A stretch of DNA of 64,000 bases from Pseudomonas sp. dw_358. Lineage in GTDB: Bacteria; Pseudomonadota; Gammaproteobacteria; Pseudomonadales; Pseudomonadaceae. The position numbers and the translations under genes are program-made. Shown one piece after another: positions 34,728 to 46,195 of the stretch (positions are counted from its first letter, which is position 1; the number at the start of each line of letters is the position of its first letter). The stretch lies in contig NZ_JAAVUX010000009.1 of assembly GCF_018449655.1 (NCBI RefSeq), positions 62,001 to 126,000 on the forward strand, written 5' to 3'. The notes under the pieces are model-generated. The model had not been told where the DNA came from and made no database searches. It saw nothing but the letters and a program-made list of their open reading frames with translations.

Positions 34728-35108
34728 TCAACGTTTCAATACTCGACGTGCAAATGCCAACTGATGCTCGACCCAGAATCCTAACCCTAGATATAGAAAT
34801 ACCTGGACCACGAAGCCAACAAATTCGTCCGGAGAGTAGGACTCAGAAGACAGCGAGAGCATCATGATATAGAACAACAGCAGTGGCAGATTCATGACGA
34901 TTGCCCAAGCGCTCCACCCTCTAGTGGGTTCACCGGTATATCGCCATCCTATTGTTGCCAAATGCAACAGCAAGAACACACCGCCCACCGCGCCATATCC
35001 CACGAGCAACAGCAGCCCATAGCGGTCCTTGTGGAGGAGGTCCCAGAAGTAGATGAAGTACCCCATTCCGATACCCACAGTGCATCCAGAACCCAGAACA
35101 TAGTTCAT
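34728..35108 (-). CDS. Small integral membrane protein, unknown
   Basis: 126 residues with about four hydrophobic segments (VGIGMGYFIYFW, YGLLLLVGYGAVGGVFLLLHLATIGW, WAIVMNLPLLLFYIMMLSL, FVGFVVQVFLYLGLGFWVE). No family recognised. Base composition is more AT-rich than the flanking genes and codon choice less G/C-biased, suggesting recent acquisition. The surrounding 34524-35355 stretch holds no other gene I can support. Confidence 0.6.
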   Translation of the reverse strand: MNYVLGSGCTVGIGMGYFIYFWDLLHKDRYGLLLLVGYGAVGGVFLLLHLATIGWRYTGEPTRGWSAWAIVMNLPLLLFYIMMLSLSSESYSPDEFVGFVVQVFLYLGLGFWVEHQLAFARRVLKR

Positions 35109-35312
35109 GCGCAGGCCTTCATTTTTTCAGGATCACTGATGGAGGGCGGCGTGCTGTACGACAACGCTGCCTTGGCTGCCTTGACAGGGGCGAAAGACGC
35201 ATGACCATGAATACATCCTTGTCATTGATAATGGCCCGCCAAACTACACACCCCCCGGAAGAATGCCGAATTCAAATTAGTGACAAGATGTGAGCTCGAC
35301 CGGATCACGCAT

Positions 35313-35342
35313 AAAAAAACCGGACCAAGGCCCGGTTTTTTT
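35313..35342. terminator. aap operon terminator
   Basis: AAAAAAACCGG (35313-35323) pairs with CCGGTTTTTTT (35332-35342), loop ACCAAGGC. On the minus strand it follows the aapP stop by 13 bases with a T-run of seven. It is symmetrical and could work in both directions. Confidence 0.88.
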
Positions 35343-35355
35343 GATGCCAGCTGAA

Positions 35356-36120
35356 TCAATGCAAAATCTGACTCAAGAACATCCGCGTCCGATCGCTCTG
35401 CGGATTATCAAAGAAGTCATTCGGCGCCGCCTGTTCGACGATTTCACCCTTGTCCATGAAGATCACCCGGTTGGCCACGGTGCGGGCAAAGCCCATTTCG
35501 TGGGTCACGCAGAGCATGGTCATGCCGTCTTCGGCAAGGCCGATCATGGTGTCGAGCACTTCCTTGACCATTTCCGGGTCCAGCGCCGAGGTCGGTTCGT
35601 CGAACAGCATGATCTTGGGCTTCATGCACAGGGCACGAGCGATAGCCACACGCTGTTGCTGGCCGCCGGACAGTTGGCCGGGAAACTTGTGGGCCTGCTC
35701 CGGAATGCGCACGCGCTTGAGGTAGTGCATAGCGATTTCTTCGGCTTCTTTTTTCGGCATCTTGCGCACCCACATCGGTGCCAGGGTGCAATTCTGCAGA
35801 ATGGTCAGGTGCGGAAACAGATTGAAGTGCTGGAACACCATGCCCACTTCGCGGCGCACGGTTTCGATCTGCTTCAGGTCGTTGGTCAGCTCGACGCCAT
35901 CGACAATGATGGTCCCGGCCTGGTGTTCTTCCAGGCGGTTCAGGCAACGGATGGTGGTCGACTTGCCCGAACCCGACGGGCCGCACAGGACGATGCGCTC
36001 ACCCTGCTTGACGTTCAGGTTGATGTCCTTGAGCACGTGGAACTGGCCGTACCACTTGTTCACGGCCTGCATCTGGATAATGCCGTCGGCGCCCACAGGC
36101 TGTTTGATCGGTTCACTCAT
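35356..36120 (-). CDS. aapP: General L-amino-acid ABC transporter ATPase
   Basis: 254-residue polar amino-acid ATPase. Walker [13 protein letters not shown]-loop [13 protein letters not shown], signature [15 protein letters not shown], Walker [16 protein letters not shown]-loop [10 protein letters not shown] chose the ATG at 36120, ten bases after the aapM stop; the frame stays open upstream across the end of aapM. Fourth gene of aapJQMP, energising import of a broad range of L-amino acids. Confidence 0.94.
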   Translation of the reverse strand: MSEPIKQPVGADGIIQMQAVNKWYGQFHVLKDINLNVKQGERIVLCGPSGSGKSTTIRCLNRLEEHQAGTIIVDGVELTNDLKQIETVRREVGMVFQHFNLFPHLTILQNCTLAPMWVRKMPKKEAEEIAMHYLKRVRIPEQAHKFPGQLSGGQQQRVAIARALCMKPKIMLFDEPTSALDPEMVKEVLDTMIGLAEDGMTMLCVTHEMGFARTVANRVIFMDKGEIVEQAAPNDFFDNPQSDRTRMFLSQILH

Positions 36121-36130
36121 GGGAAAACTC

Positions 36131-37225
36131 CTAACGCTTGTGGCCAGTGTCCAGCTTGCGCTCCAGATACTGGGAGTAGCGGGACATACCGAAACAGAAA
36201 ATCCAGAAGACCAGGGCAGCAAATACATAGCCCTCGGTCGCCATACCGAGCCATTTCGGGTCGGCGGACGCTTGCTTGACGCTGTTGAGCAGGTCGAACA
36301 GGCCGATGATGATCACAAGGCTCGTGTCCTTGAACAGCGCGATCAGGGTGTTGACGATGCCCGGGATCACCAGCTTCAAGGCCTGCGGCAGAATCACCAG
36401 GGCCATGCTGCGCCAGTAGCCAAGGGCCATGGCCGCTGCGGCTTCGTATTGACCCTTGGGAATCGCCTGCATACCACCGCGCACCACTTCGGCCACGTAG
36501 GCCGACTGGAACAGGATCACGCCGATCAACGCACGCAGCAGTTTGTCGAAGTTCATCCCTTCCGGCAGGAACAACGGCAGCATCACCGACGACATGAACA
36601 ACACGGTGATCAGCGGCACACCGCGCCAGAACTCAATGAAGGTCACGCAGACCACCCGCACCGCCGGCATCTTGGAGCGCCGGCCGAGGGCCAGCAGAAT
36701 GCCCAGCGGCAAGGCGCCGGCAATACCGACCGTGGCAATCACCAGCGTCAGCATGAGGCCGCCCCACTGACTGGTGGCCACGTTTTCCAGGCCCATGCCA
36801 CCGTGCAGCAGGAAGTAGGCGATCACCGGGAAGGCGATGAGGAAGCAGATCCCGTAGAGACCCTTGCGTGGCATGGCCTTGAAGAACAGCGGTGCCGCAC
36901 CGACGATGGCCAGGATCACGGTGAGGTCGACGCGCCAGCGCAGCTCGGGCGGGTAGTAGCCGTACATGAACTGACCGAAACGCTGTTCAATGAAGACCCA
37001 GCAAGCACCGGCCTTGGTGCAGTCCTGGCGTGTGGTGCCGACCCAGTTGGCATCGAACAACGCCCAACTCAGCAGCGGCGGCAGGATCAGCCAGATCAAG
37101 TAGAAGGCGAACAGCGTCAGCAGGGTGTTCCACCAGTTGGAGAACAGGTTCTGCCGAATCCATGCCATGGGGCCGAACACTTTCGCCGGCGGTGGCATAT
37201 CAGGTTTGAAAGTATGAGTGCTCAT
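36131..37225 (-). CDS. aapM: General L-amino-acid ABC transporter permease
   Basis: 364 residues, much longer than single-domain His/Glu permeases, with about eight hydrophobic segments, as expected for AapM/BztC. EAA-type loop: [47 protein letters not shown]. It pairs with AapQ. The gap to aapQ is nine bases, so the operon is tight. Confidence 0.94.
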   Translation of the reverse strand: MSTHTFKPDMPPPAKVFGPMAWIRQNLFSNWWNTLLTLFAFYLIWLILPPLLSWALFDANWVGTTRQDCTKAGACWVFIEQRFGQFMYGYYPPELRWRVDLTVILAIVGAAPLFFKAMPRKGLYGICFLIAFPVIAYFLLHGGMGLENVATSQWGGLMLTLVIATVGIAGALPLGILLALGRRSKMPAVRVVCVTFIEFWRGVPLITVLFMSSVMLPLFLPEGMNFDKLLRALIGVILFQSAYVAEVVRGGMQAIPKGQYEAAAAMALGYWRSMALVILPQALKLVIPGIVNTLIALFKDTSLVIIIGLFDLLNSVKQASADPKWLGMATEGYVFAALVFWIFCFGMSRYSQYLERKLDTGHKR

Positions 37226-37234
37226 GCGCGGTTC

Positions 37235-38416
37235 CTACCGTTCGATCAGCGCAATGCGCTTGTTGTACCAGTTCATCAGCAGGGAAATGCTGATGCTGAT
37301 CACCAGGTACACGCTCATGGTGATGGCAATCACCTCGATCGCCTGGCCCGTCTGGTTGAGCACGGTCCCGGCGAACAGCGAAACCATTTCCGGATAACCG
37401 ATGCCGGCTGCCAGCGAGGAGTTCTTCGCCAGGTTGAGGTATTGGCTGGTCAGCGGCGGAATGATCACCCGCAGCGCCTGGGGAATGATCACCTTGCGCA
37501 GGGTCGGGCCGTTGCGCAGCCCCAGGGAGCGAGCGGCTTCGGTCTGGCCATGGCTGACCGACTTGATGCCCGAACGCACGATCTCGGCGATGAAGGCCGC
37601 GGTGTAGATGGTCAGTGCCAGCGTCAATGCCAGCAGTTCCGGGATCAACACCCAGCCACCGACGAAGTTGAAGCCCTTGAGCTCGGCGAACTCCCAGTGA
37701 AACGGGGCGCCGAAGATCAACGTGCAGAGCGCCGGGATCACGATCAGAATCGCCAGGCCCGCCCAGAACTTGTGAAACGGTACGCCGGTTTCTTCGAAAC
37801 GCTTGGTGGCCCAGCGCGACATCAGCACGATGCCGACGATGGCGAGCACCACGGCAATCACGAACGGCCATGCGCCCGCTGTCGGGATTGCGGCAGGCAT
37901 GTTCAGGCCACGGCTGCTGAAGAAGAACGTGTTGAACAGCCCGTGCGCCGCCCGCGGTCCCGGCAGGTTGAGGAACACGGCGAAGTACCAGAACAGGATC
38001 TGCAACAGCGGCGGGATATTCCGGAAGGTCTCCACATAGACCGTCGCCAGCTTGTTGATCATCCAGTTGCTGGACAGGCGCGCGACACCCAGGATGAAAC
38101 CCAGCAAGGTCGCAAGGACCAGGCCGATGACGGTCACCAGCAGGGTGTTGAGCAGGCCGATGACGAACACCCTGGCGTAGGTGTCCGACTCGTTGTAGTC
38201 GATCAGGTGCTGCGCAATGCCGAAGCCGGCACTGCGGTCGAGAAATCCGAAGCCCGAAGTGATACCCCGGTGTTGCAGGTTGGTCTGGGTGTTGTTGAAC
38301 AGGAACCAGCCCAGTGCGACCACCGCCACAATGGTGATGATCTGAAACACCCATCCACGCACCCGTGGATCGGTCAGGGAGAACCCTTTGTTAGGTGCGC
38401 CAGTTGTTTTTTGCAT
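37235..38416 (-). CDS. aapQ: General L-amino-acid ABC transporter permease
   Basis: 393 residues, the other long permease (AapQ/BztB type), with about eight hydrophobic segments and a large extracytoplasmic loop. Coupling loop: AFIAEIVRSGIKSVSHGQTEAARSLGLRNGPTLRKVIIPQALRVIIP. The N-terminus lacks a signal peptide and starts cytoplasmic. It lies 73 bases after aapJ. Confidence 0.94.
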   Translation of the reverse strand: MQKTTGAPNKGFSLTDPRVRGWVFQIITIVAVVALGWFLFNNTQTNLQHRGITSGFGFLDRSAGFGIAQHLIDYNESDTYARVFVIGLLNTLLVTVIGLVLATLLGFILGVARLSSNWMINKLATVYVETFRNIPPLLQILFWYFAVFLNLPGPRAAHGLFNTFFFSSRGLNMPAAIPTAGAWPFVIAVVLAIVGIVLMSRWATKRFEETGVPFHKFWAGLAILIVIPALCTLIFGAPFHWEFAELKGFNFVGGWVLIPELLALTLALTIYTAAFIAEIVRSGIKSVSHGQTEAARSLGLRNGPTLRKVIIPQALRVIIPPLTSQYLNLAKNSSLAAGIGYPEMVSLFAGTVLNQTGQAIEVIAITMSVYLVISISISLLMNWYNKRIALIER

Positions 38417-38489
38417 GAAGAACCCCAGGGAGAAGGCGTCACATGGAACGAGCCCCCGACAGCAGCGCGCGGTCGGGGGCGGGGGTCAA

Positions 38490-39518
38490 TCAGCGTACCG
38501 GTGGTGCGTACTGAATGCCGCCGTTGTTCCACAGCGCGTTCAGGCCGCGGTCGATGGCCAGCGGGGTGCCTTTGCCGAGGTTTTTCTCGAACACTTCACC
38601 GTAGTTACCGACTTGGGACACGATCTTGACGACCCAGTCCTTCGGCAGTTTCAGGTCCTTGCCGTATTCGCCATCAGCGCCCAGCAGACGAGCCACGTCA
38701 GGGTTCTTGGTGGATTTGGCTTCGTCGAGGACGTTCTTGGAAGTCACGCCCGCTTCCTCAGCGTTAAGCATGGCGAACAGGGTCCATTTGACGATGCTGA
38801 ACCAGTCTTCGTCGCCTTTACGCACGACCGGGCCCAATGGCTCCTTGGAGATGGTTTCCGGCAGGACCACGTAGTCGTTCGGGGAAGCCAGCTTGCTGCG
38901 TTGTGCGTAGAGCTGCGACTTGTCGGAGGTCAACACATCGCAACGGCCGCTTTCCAGCGACTTGGCGCTTTCGTCGGAGGTGTCGAAGGTGATCGGGGTG
39001 TACTTCAGGTTGTTGGCGCGGAAGTAATCGGACACGTTCAGTTCGGTGGTGGTACCGGCCTGGATACAAATAGTTGCACCGTCCAGTTCCTTGGCACTTT
39101 TCACGCCCAGTTTCTTGTTGGCCAGGAAGCCTACGCCGTCGTAGTAAGTCACGCCGGTGAACACCAGGCCCATGCCCGCGTCACGGGAGCTGGTCCAAGT
39201 GGTGTTACGCGAGAGGATGTCGATTTCGCCTGACTGCAAAGCCGTGAAGCGTTCCTTGGCGTTCAACTGGCTGAACTTGACTTTGGTAGCGTCGCCGAAC
39301 ACAGCGGCAGCCACAGCACGGCACACGTCGGCATCGATGCCGAGGATCTTGCCGCTGGCGTCAGGCACCGAGAAACCTGGCAAACCATCGGAGACGCCGC
39401 ACTGGATAAAGCCTTTCTTCTGGATCGCGTCCAGAGTAGCGCCTGCCTGAGCCATGCCGCTGATACCGAAAACGGTGGCGGCGGTCAGGACTGCCAGGGT
39501 GGATTTCAACATCTTCAT
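38490..39518 (-). CDS. aapJ: General L-amino-acid-binding periplasmic protein
   Basis: 342 residues, longer than usual family-3 binding proteins, as AapJ/BztA are. Signal peptide ends GISGMAQA before GATLDAIQKKGFIQCGVSDGLPGFSVPD. The ligand-binding start GFSVPDASGKILGIDADVCRAVAAAV and the Arg/Asp pattern EIDILSRNTTWTSSRDAGMG fit amino-acid binding. The ATG is preceded by GGAGG at eight bases. Its upstream gap of about 470 bases holds a strong hairpin (39781-39808). Confidence 0.95.
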   Translation of the reverse strand: MKMLKSTLAVLTAATVFGISGMAQAGATLDAIQKKGFIQCGVSDGLPGFSVPDASGKILGIDADVCRAVAAAVFGDATKVKFSQLNAKERFTALQSGEIDILSRNTTWTSSRDAGMGLVFTGVTYYDGVGFLANKKLGVKSAKELDGATICIQAGTTTELNVSDYFRANNLKYTPITFDTSDESAKSLESGRCDVLTSDKSQLYAQRSKLASPNDYVVLPETISKEPLGPVVRKGDEDWFSIVKWTLFAMLNAEEAGVTSKNVLDEAKSTKNPDVARLLGADGEYGKDLKLPKDWVVKIVSQVGNYGEVFEKNLGKGTPLAIDRGLNALWNNGGIQYAPPVR

Positions 39519-40651
<1,133 letters not shown>

Positions 40652-40774
40652 TAACCGCCTTCTGGGCGACTTTGTCAGCAGATTGTCGCAGGTTGTCGGC
40701 ACACAAGTACGCCGAGCCCGATTCTTGCATTACACTGGCCGGCGTATATTCCTTAATTCATCGATGAGAAGCCC

Positions 40775-42241
40775 GTGCTCAAAGCACTTATAAAAATGTT
40801 CGGCAAAAGCGAAGCCGAGCCGATCAAGAATGCTGCCGGCACTCCCCATGCCGCGTCGCACAGCCTCGCTGCCGAAATGGCTGCCGCCCCCGATATCATT
40901 GCTCCGGCCTTTCAATCCATGGCGGCCATCGAGGCGCCTGCGGCAGTAGCGGTGGCACCCGAGCCTCCGCCAGCAGGGCGTCGCGAACGTCCTGCCCCGG
41001 CCAAACCCGCGCCAGCGCCAGCCTGGAAGCTCGACGATTTCAAGGTCGAGCCTCAGGAAGGCAAGACTCGTTTCCATGATTTCCCGCTGTCTGACGAGCT
41101 GATGCATGCCATCAGTGATCTGGGTTTTCCCTATTGCACCCCGATCCAGGCCCAGGTGCTGGGCTTCACTCTCAAGGGCAAGGACGCCATCGGTCGCGCC
41201 CAGACCGGTACCGGCAAGACCGCAGCCTTTCTGGTGTCGATCATTACCCAGCTGCAGCAGACACCACCGCCCAAGGAGCGCTATATGGGTGAGCCTCGCG
41301 CGCTGATCATCGCCCCGACCCGGGAGTTGGTGGTGCAGATCGCCAAGGATGCCGCCAACCTGACGCAGTACACCGACCTGAACGTGATGACCTTCGTCGG
41401 CGGCATGGACTTCGACAAGCAGCTCAAGCAACTGGAGGCGCGCTATTGCGACATTCTGGTAGCCACCCCCGGCCGCCTGATGGACTTCCAGCAACGCGGC
41501 GACGTGCACCTGGACATGGTCGAAGTCATGGTACTGGACGAAGCGGATCGCATGTTGGACATGGGCTTCATTCCCCAGGTCCGCGCCATCATTCGCCAGA
41601 CCCCACCCAAGAACGAACGCCAGACCCTGCTGTTCTCGGCCACCTTCACCGATGACGTGATGAACCTGGCGCAGCAGTGGACCACCGACCCCGCCATCGT
41701 CGAGATCGAGCCCGAGAACGTCGCCAGCGAGACGGTCGAGCAACATGTCTACGCGGTGGCCGGCAGCGACAAGTACACACTGCTTTACAACCTGTTGAAC
41801 AGCAACGGCTGGGAGCGGGTGATTGTCTTTGCCAACCGCAAGGACGAAGTGCGACGCATCGAAGAGCGACTGGTCCGCGATGGCGTCAACGCCGCGCAAC
41901 TGTCCGGCGACGTGCCGCAACACAAACGCATCAAGACCCTGGAAGGCTTTCGCGAAGGCAAGATTCGCGTGCTGGTGGCCACTGATGTGGCGGGGCGCGG
42001 CATCCACATCGATGGCATCAGCCACGTGATCAACTTCACCCTGCCCGAAGTTCCGGATGACTACGTGCACCGCATCGGTCGCACGGGGCGCGCCGGCATG
42101 AGTGGGGTGTCGATCAGTTTCGCCGGCGAGGATGACTCCTACCAGCTGCCGTCGATCGAGGCCCTGCTGGGCCGCAAGATCAACTTCGAGATGCCGTCCG
42201 AGGAAATGCTCAAGCCGGTTGAGCGCAAGCGGCCGCACTGA
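40775..42241 (+). CDS. rhlB: DEAD-box RNA helicase RhlB
   Basis: 488-residue ATP-dependent RNA helicase of the RNA degradosome class. Q motif [10 protein letters not shown], Walker A AQTGTGKT (142-149), PTREL, DEAD in [13 protein letters not shown] in LFSATF, and [10 protein letters not shown] are intact. Residues 1-95 form a low-complexity Ala/Pro extension ([31 protein letters not shown]) absent from the E. coli protein. GTG start at 40775 with GAGAAG upstream. In Pseudomonas, RhlB-type proteins unwind structured mRNA with RNase E. Assigned to RhlB over RhlE/DeaD by the core length and lack of a long C-terminal tail. Confidence 0.88.
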   Translation: MLKALIKMFGKSEAEPIKNAAGTPHAASHSLAAEMAAAPDIIAPAFQSMAAIEAPAAVAVAPEPPPAGRRERPAPAKPAPAPAWKLDDFKVEPQEGKTRFHDFPLSDELMHAISDLGFPYCTPIQAQVLGFTLKGKDAIGRAQTGTGKTAAFLVSIITQLQQTPPPKERYMGEPRALIIAPTRELVVQIAKDAANLTQYTDLNVMTFVGGMDFDKQLKQLEARYCDILVATPGRLMDFQQRGDVHLDMVEVMVLDEADRMLDMGFIPQVRAIIRQTPPKNERQTLLFSATFTDDVMNLAQQWTTDPAIVEIEPENVASETVEQHVYAVAGSDKYTLLYNLLNSNGWERVIVFANRKDEVRRIEERLVRDGVNAAQLSGDVPQHKRIKTLEGFREGKIRVLVATDVAGRGIHIDGISHVINFTLPEVPDDYVHRIGRTGRAGMSGVSISFAGEDDSYQLPSIEALLGRKINFEMPSEEMLKPVERKRPH

Positions 42242-42283
42242 GGTGGATTGGCCGTCGTCAGCGACGGCCCGCCACCCTGGCGT

Positions 42284-43381
42284 TCAAGGCCTGTGTGCCC
42301 GCGCCAGGAACTCGTGGGACTGCATCTCCAGCAACCGGCTCAAGGTCCGCTGGAATTCGAAATTCAGCCGCCCGCCGGTATACAGATCCTTGAGCTCGAC
42401 CTGCGCCGAGATAATCAGCTTGACGTTGCGATCGTAGAATTCGTCGACCATGTTGATGAAGCGCCGGGCGATGTCGTCGGTCGTCACGTTCATCTGTTCC
42501 ACGCCACTGAGCAGCACGGCGTTGAAGATCTTGCCCAGTTCGATGTAATCGTTCTGGCTGCGCGGGCCGTCACACAGTTCGCGAAAGTCAAACCAGGCTA
42601 CGTCGTCACAGGTGCGCAGGGCGTGGATCACCCGGTTCTCGACGGTCAGCGGGTCGTTGGTCTTGACCTTGTTGCTGTTATGGGTGAGCGCCTTGAAGCT
42701 CTCTTCCATGCTCTTCTGCGCCGCTTCGTTGAGCGGAAAATGGAACAGCTCGGCCTGCTCCAGGTGGCGCAGGCGATAGTCGACACCGCTATCGACGTTG
42801 ACGATCTCGGTGTTCTCCTTGATCAGCGCGATCGCTGGCAGAAAGCGCGCGCGCTGCAGGCCGTCCTTGTACAAGCCGTCGGGCACGATGTTGGAGGTGG
42901 CCACCAAGGTCACGCCGTTCTTGAACAACTCCTCCATCAAGGTGCCGAGGATCATGGCATCGGTGATGTCGGAGACGAAGAATTCGTCGAAACAGATGAC
43001 CCGGGCTTCGTCGGCAAACCGCCGCGCGATCACCGTCAGAGGGTTCTTCTGATCCTTGAGGGTCTTGAGCTCTTCGTGGACGCGCTTCATGAAGCGGTGA
43101 AAGTGCGTGCGCACCTTCTGCTCGAATGGCAAGGCATCGAAGAAGGTGTCCACCAGGTAGGTTTTACCGCGCCCTACCCCGCCCCAGAAATACAGACCCT
43201 TGACCGGCTTCTGTTCTTTCTTGCCAAACAGTTTGCCGAACACGCCCGGCTTGTTGTCCTGGGCGGCGATCAGGTCGTCGTAAAGACGCTGAAGATGACG
43301 CACAGCCGTTTCCTGCGCCGCGTCATGAAAAAAATCAGGGCGTTCGAGATCTGCTTGGTATCGTTCTAGGGGCGTCGTCAT
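42284..43381 (-). CDS. zapE: Cell division ATPase ZapE (AFG1 family)
   Basis: 365-residue AFG1-like AAA ATPase; in E. coli ZapE modulates the Z-ring. Walker A FWGGVGRGKT (about 68-77), Walker B VICFDEFFVSDI, sensor VATSN, and arginine-rich C-terminal parts DFRELCDGPRSQNDY are present. I chose the ATG at 43381; a TTG four codons upstream is possible. It lies before trpS in the same direction, the same neighbours as P. aeruginosa PA4438-PA4439. Confidence 0.93.
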   Translation of the reverse strand: MTTPLERYQADLERPDFFHDAAQETAVRHLQRLYDDLIAAQDNKPGVFGKLFGKKEQKPVKGLYFWGGVGRGKTYLVDTFFDALPFEQKVRTHFHRFMKRVHEELKTLKDQKNPLTVIARRFADEARVICFDEFFVSDITDAMILGTLMEELFKNGVTLVATSNIVPDGLYKDGLQRARFLPAIALIKENTEIVNVDSGVDYRLRHLEQAELFHFPLNEAAQKSMEESFKALTHNSNKVKTNDPLTVENRVIHALRTCDDVAWFDFRELCDGPRSQNDYIELGKIFNAVLLSGVEQMNVTTDDIARRFINMVDEFYDRNVKLIISAQVELKDLYTGGRLNFEFQRTLSRLLEMQSHEFLARAHRP

Positions 43382-43539
43382 ATTCGTTAGCAAGGCAACA
43401 AAAACGGGCGGTCACTGTAGCGACGGCTCGGGATAATGGCAATCCAACTCGCGACGTTCTGTCGCATTGGGTCCTTTTTGGTCGCGCCATCACGATCAGC
43501 CATGACTGGCGCGGGAGCCGGGCGGGTGTAGATGTCTGG

Positions 43540-44889
43540 TCAATCGACCTGTGGCTGCAATGCTGCGCGCAACACGTCAATGGCCACCTCACGGGCGCCC
43601 GCGTCGGCGAACGCCGGGCTGTCGGCCACACAGACGCCATTCAGCCACAGGGTAAAGCTATGCAGTTCAGGACGCACGTCCAGTGGCGCGCCGCTTTGCA
43701 GCTGTTTGCTCACTGCCCCGGCAGCCTTGCCATCGGCAAAGGTGCGCGACAGCAGCAATTGCTCGCCATCGGCGGCCAGCAGGCGGAAGCGGAAACTGCC
43801 GTCGTCTTCTCTGAAGCTGACAAAGCGCGCGCCTTTGCTGACCTTCTTCTTTGCCGTGGTCGTCACCTGCACGTGCTCGCGGAAAGAGCGCAGGCCGACG
43901 GCCTCGCGCAACTCGCCGAGGAACGGGGTCGCGACCTTGCGGGCCTTCTGTGCCCCGGCCAGCAGGATGTCTTCCAGGTCGGCCGGACGCTCGATCAGGC
44001 GCAGGTACGCTTCCCTCGGCTCAGCCAGCTGGCTGTCCAACAGCTGGAACAGCCGTGATTTGGCCTCGCCCCAACCCAGCCCCTGCAAGAGGTCATCACG
44101 GAATTCAGCGCTGCCCTGCAGCGTCGCGAAGGCCTGAAACAGCGTGAACAGGTGCGAGTTGTCCGGATCCTTCGCCTCACCTGGAGCCTTGGAGTCGGTG
44201 ACAATGCGCGAGATCGCCTCCTTCATGTCCTTGCCGCTGCTGAACAACGGGATGGTGTTGTCGTAGCTTTTCGACATTTTGCGGCCATCCAGACCCGGCA
44301 GTGTGGCCACGCTCTCTTCGATCAAGGCTTCGGGCATCACAAAGAATTCCTTGCCCTGGCCGAACAAGTGATTGAAACGCTGACCGATGTCACGGGCCAT
44401 TTCCACGTGCTGGATCTGGTCGCGACCCACTGGCACCTTGTGGGCGTTGAACATGAGGATGTCGGCAGCCATCAGTACCGGATAGCTGTACAGCCCCATG
44501 GTGATTCCAGCGTCCGGGTCTTCGCCGGTCTCGACGTTCTTGTCCACCGAGGCCTTGTAAGCATGGGCACGGTTAAGCAGGCCCTTGGCCGCAACACAGG
44601 TCAGCAACCAGGTCAGCTCGGGGATCTCCGGGATGTCGGACTGCCGATAGAAGGTCACGCGGTCGACGTCCAGCCCGGCAGCCAGCCAGGTCGCGGCGAT
44701 TTCCAGACGTGAGCGCTGGATACGCAACGGCTCGTCGCACTTGATCAGCGCGTGGTAGTCGGCCAGGAAGTAGAACGAGTCGGCATCGCTTTGGCGGCTG
44801 GCGACGATGGCCGGGCGAATCGCCCCGGCATAGTTGCCCAGATGAGGCGTGCCCGTGGTAGTGATGCCGGTGAGGATACGAGTGGTCAT
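43540..44889 (-). CDS. trpS: Tryptophanyl-tRNA synthetase with C-terminal extension
   Basis: Class I aminoacyl-tRNA synthetase, 449 residues. HIGH-like motif HLGN (16-19) and KMSKS (204-208) are present. The core ends near residue 335; the last ~115 residues form an extra module ([40 protein letters not shown]) resembling the DUF1508/YegP repeat, absent from E. coli TrpS but found in Pseudomonas homologues of this length. The ATG at 44889 is used; the TTG six codons upstream is not needed. It starts 18 bases after the hydrolase stop. Confidence 0.94.
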   Translation of the reverse strand: MTTRILTGITTTGTPHLGNYAGAIRPAIVASRQSDADSFYFLADYHALIKCDEPLRIQRSRLEIAATWLAAGLDVDRVTFYRQSDIPEIPELTWLLTCVAAKGLLNRAHAYKASVDKNVETGEDPDAGITMGLYSYPVLMAADILMFNAHKVPVGRDQIQHVEMARDIGQRFNHLFGQGKEFFVMPEALIEESVATLPGLDGRKMSKSYDNTIPLFSSGKDMKEAISRIVTDSKAPGEAKDPDNSHLFTLFQAFATLQGSAEFRDDLLQGLGWGEAKSRLFQLLDSQLAEPREAYLRLIERPADLEDILLAGAQKARKVATPFLGELREAVGLRSFREHVQVTTTAKKKVSKGARFVSFREDDGSFRFRLLAADGEQLLLSRTFADGKAAGAVSKQLQSGAPLDVRPELHSFTLWLNGVCVADSPAFADAGAREVAIDVLRAALQPQVD

Positions 44890-44907
44890 ATTTGAATTCT
44901 TTTGCAA

Positions 44908-45537
44908 TCAGTTCGAAAGGCGCGGCAAAACCAGATCTTTCAGGTCGGTCAGCTTGCCGTGAAAAAAGTGCCCGCATTCTGCCACTTTCAGCAGTTCATG
45001 GGGACGGCTGAGCGCGCCGGACCAGTCATAGACCTTCTGCGGCTCTACCACTTCGTCGGTTTCTGGCTGAATGACGATCAACGGGCACTGCGACGGCAAG
45101 GGGTGCTCGGCGGTCAGGCGCATCACGGCCGGTGCCACCATGAACAGCCTTTCCACCGGTTGCCCGGTCGCTTCAAGGCGCCCGGCAAGGCTGGCCGCAA
45201 CAAAGCCGCCAAAGGAAAAGCCCAGCAGCGTCATGGGCAGTTCCGGGTGCTGCGCGTGCAGCCAGGCCGCCGCCGCCTGGGCATCGTCCACCTCGCCAGT
45301 GCCCATGTCGTGGCCGCCTGCACTGGCGCCGGTACCGCGATAATTGAAACGTAATGTAATCAGTCCAGCATCGCGGGCAGTGCGCTGCAGGGTCGAGACG
45401 ACCTTGTTGAGCATATTGCCACCTTGCACCGGATTCGGATGACAGATCAACGCCACCCCCCGGGGTTCTGCGACTTGCAGGTACAATGCTTCGAGCTGGC
45501 CGACCGGGCCGTCGATGAAAAAGGCGGTTTCGCGCAT
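44908..45537 (-). CDS. Alpha/beta hydrolase
   Basis: 209 residues. CHPNPVQGGNMLNKVVSTLQRTARDAGLITLRFNYRGTGAS, nucleophile elbow GFSFGG, and late CGHFFHG supplying His define the small dienelactone-hydrolase-like family with the CHPHP-type motif. Substrate unknown. I chose the ATG at 45537, where family similarity starts. Upstream of trpS on the same strand and likely cotranscribed; divergent from zapG. Confidence 0.85.
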   Translation of the reverse strand: MRETAFFIDGPVGQLEALYLQVAEPRGVALICHPNPVQGGNMLNKVVSTLQRTARDAGLITLRFNYRGTGASAGGHDMGTGEVDDAQAAAAWLHAQHPELPMTLLGFSFGGFVAASLAGRLEATGQPVERLFMVAPAVMRLTAEHPLPSQCPLIVIQPETDEVVEPQKVYDWSGALSRPHELLKVAECGHFFHGKLTDLKDLVLPRLSN

Positions 45538-45588
45538 GAGCACGTGATGAACTCCGTGACCTTGAATAGGGTCGACTCGTCTAGTCGA

Positions 45589-45630
45589 TTGACGCTGCCA
45601 GGCATATCCGCGTCTTATCGCTGGTATACA
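45589..45630 (+). promoter_or_regulatory. Possible zapG promoter
   Basis: TTGACG at 45589 with TCTTAT 18 bases on, or TATACA at 45625, upstream of the GTG start. A weak pattern call. Confidence 0.3.
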
Positions 45631-45683
45631 GGGCAGGTCCGAGCCGTTAACGTAAAGCAAAGCCGTTTATAGAGGAAGGACTC

Positions 45684-46124
45684 GTGGATTACTCGCTCTT
45701 AGTTTGGCTGTTGCCGACCCTGGCCCTGGTCATCGGCGTCGCCGTCGGCTTCCTGGTCGCACGGGTGCTGCCCAATGCCGTGCCCAACAGCACCCAGCGC
45801 CAGCTGGATGACATCCAGGAACGCTTCGACAGCTACCAGAACGAAGTGGTGACGCACTTCAACAGCACCGCGATCCTGGTCAAGAAACTGACCCAGAGCT
45901 ATCAGGAAGTGCAGGACCATCTCGCCGAGGGCGCCAACCGCCTGGCCCTGGACGAATTGACCCGCCAACGCCTGCTGGCTGCCCTGCACTCCGACAGCAC
46001 CACCCAGGCCCACCGTGAGCGTCTGACGCCGCCACGGGACACTGAAGTGCCGAAGGACTACGCGCCCAAGGCGCCGAACTCGCCTGGCATGCTCGATGAG
46101 CAATACGGACTCAAGCGCAAGTAA
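45684..46124 (+). CDS. zapG: ZapG / YhcB family protein (DUF1043)
   Basis: 146 residues. One N-terminal membrane helix (LLVWLLPTLALVIGVAVGFLVARV), then a long coiled coil (QRQLDDIQERFDSYQNEVVTHFNSTAILVKKLTQSYQEVQDHLAEGANRL), and a disordered Pro-rich tail, which is the YhcB/ZapG layout. It links cell division with envelope growth in enterobacteria. GTG start at 45684 with GAGGAAGG upstream. Terminator at 46145-46167. Confidence 0.92.
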   Translation: MDYSLLVWLLPTLALVIGVAVGFLVARVLPNAVPNSTQRQLDDIQERFDSYQNEVVTHFNSTAILVKKLTQSYQEVQDHLAEGANRLALDELTRQRLLAALHSDSTTQAHRERLTPPRDTEVPKDYAPKAPNSPGMLDEQYGLKRK

Positions 46125-46144
46125 AGGCGCTTGCAGTAAACAAG

Positions 46145-46170
46145 AACGGGGCCCTGGCGGCCCCGTTCTT
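46145..46170 (+). terminator. zapG terminator
   Basis: Perfect 9-bp stem AACGGGGCC (46145-46153) and GGCCCCGTT (46159-46167), loop CTGGC, followed by CTT. The tail is short but the stem is strong. Confidence 0.75.
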
Positions 46171-46195
46171 GTGGGTTACTTGCCTGATGGCCCGC

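Noticed and set aside
34526..34867. 113-codon plus-strand frame overlapping the small membrane protein gene
   Set aside because: No ribosome site or domain; the minus-strand frame has four clear membrane segments and is the better gene.
35762..38629. 955-codon open frame on the plus strand opposite aapP, aapM and aapQ
   Set aside because: It lies antisense to three intact transporter genes with clear motifs; its His/Gln/Arg-rich translation is typical of the complement of GC-rich coding DNA.
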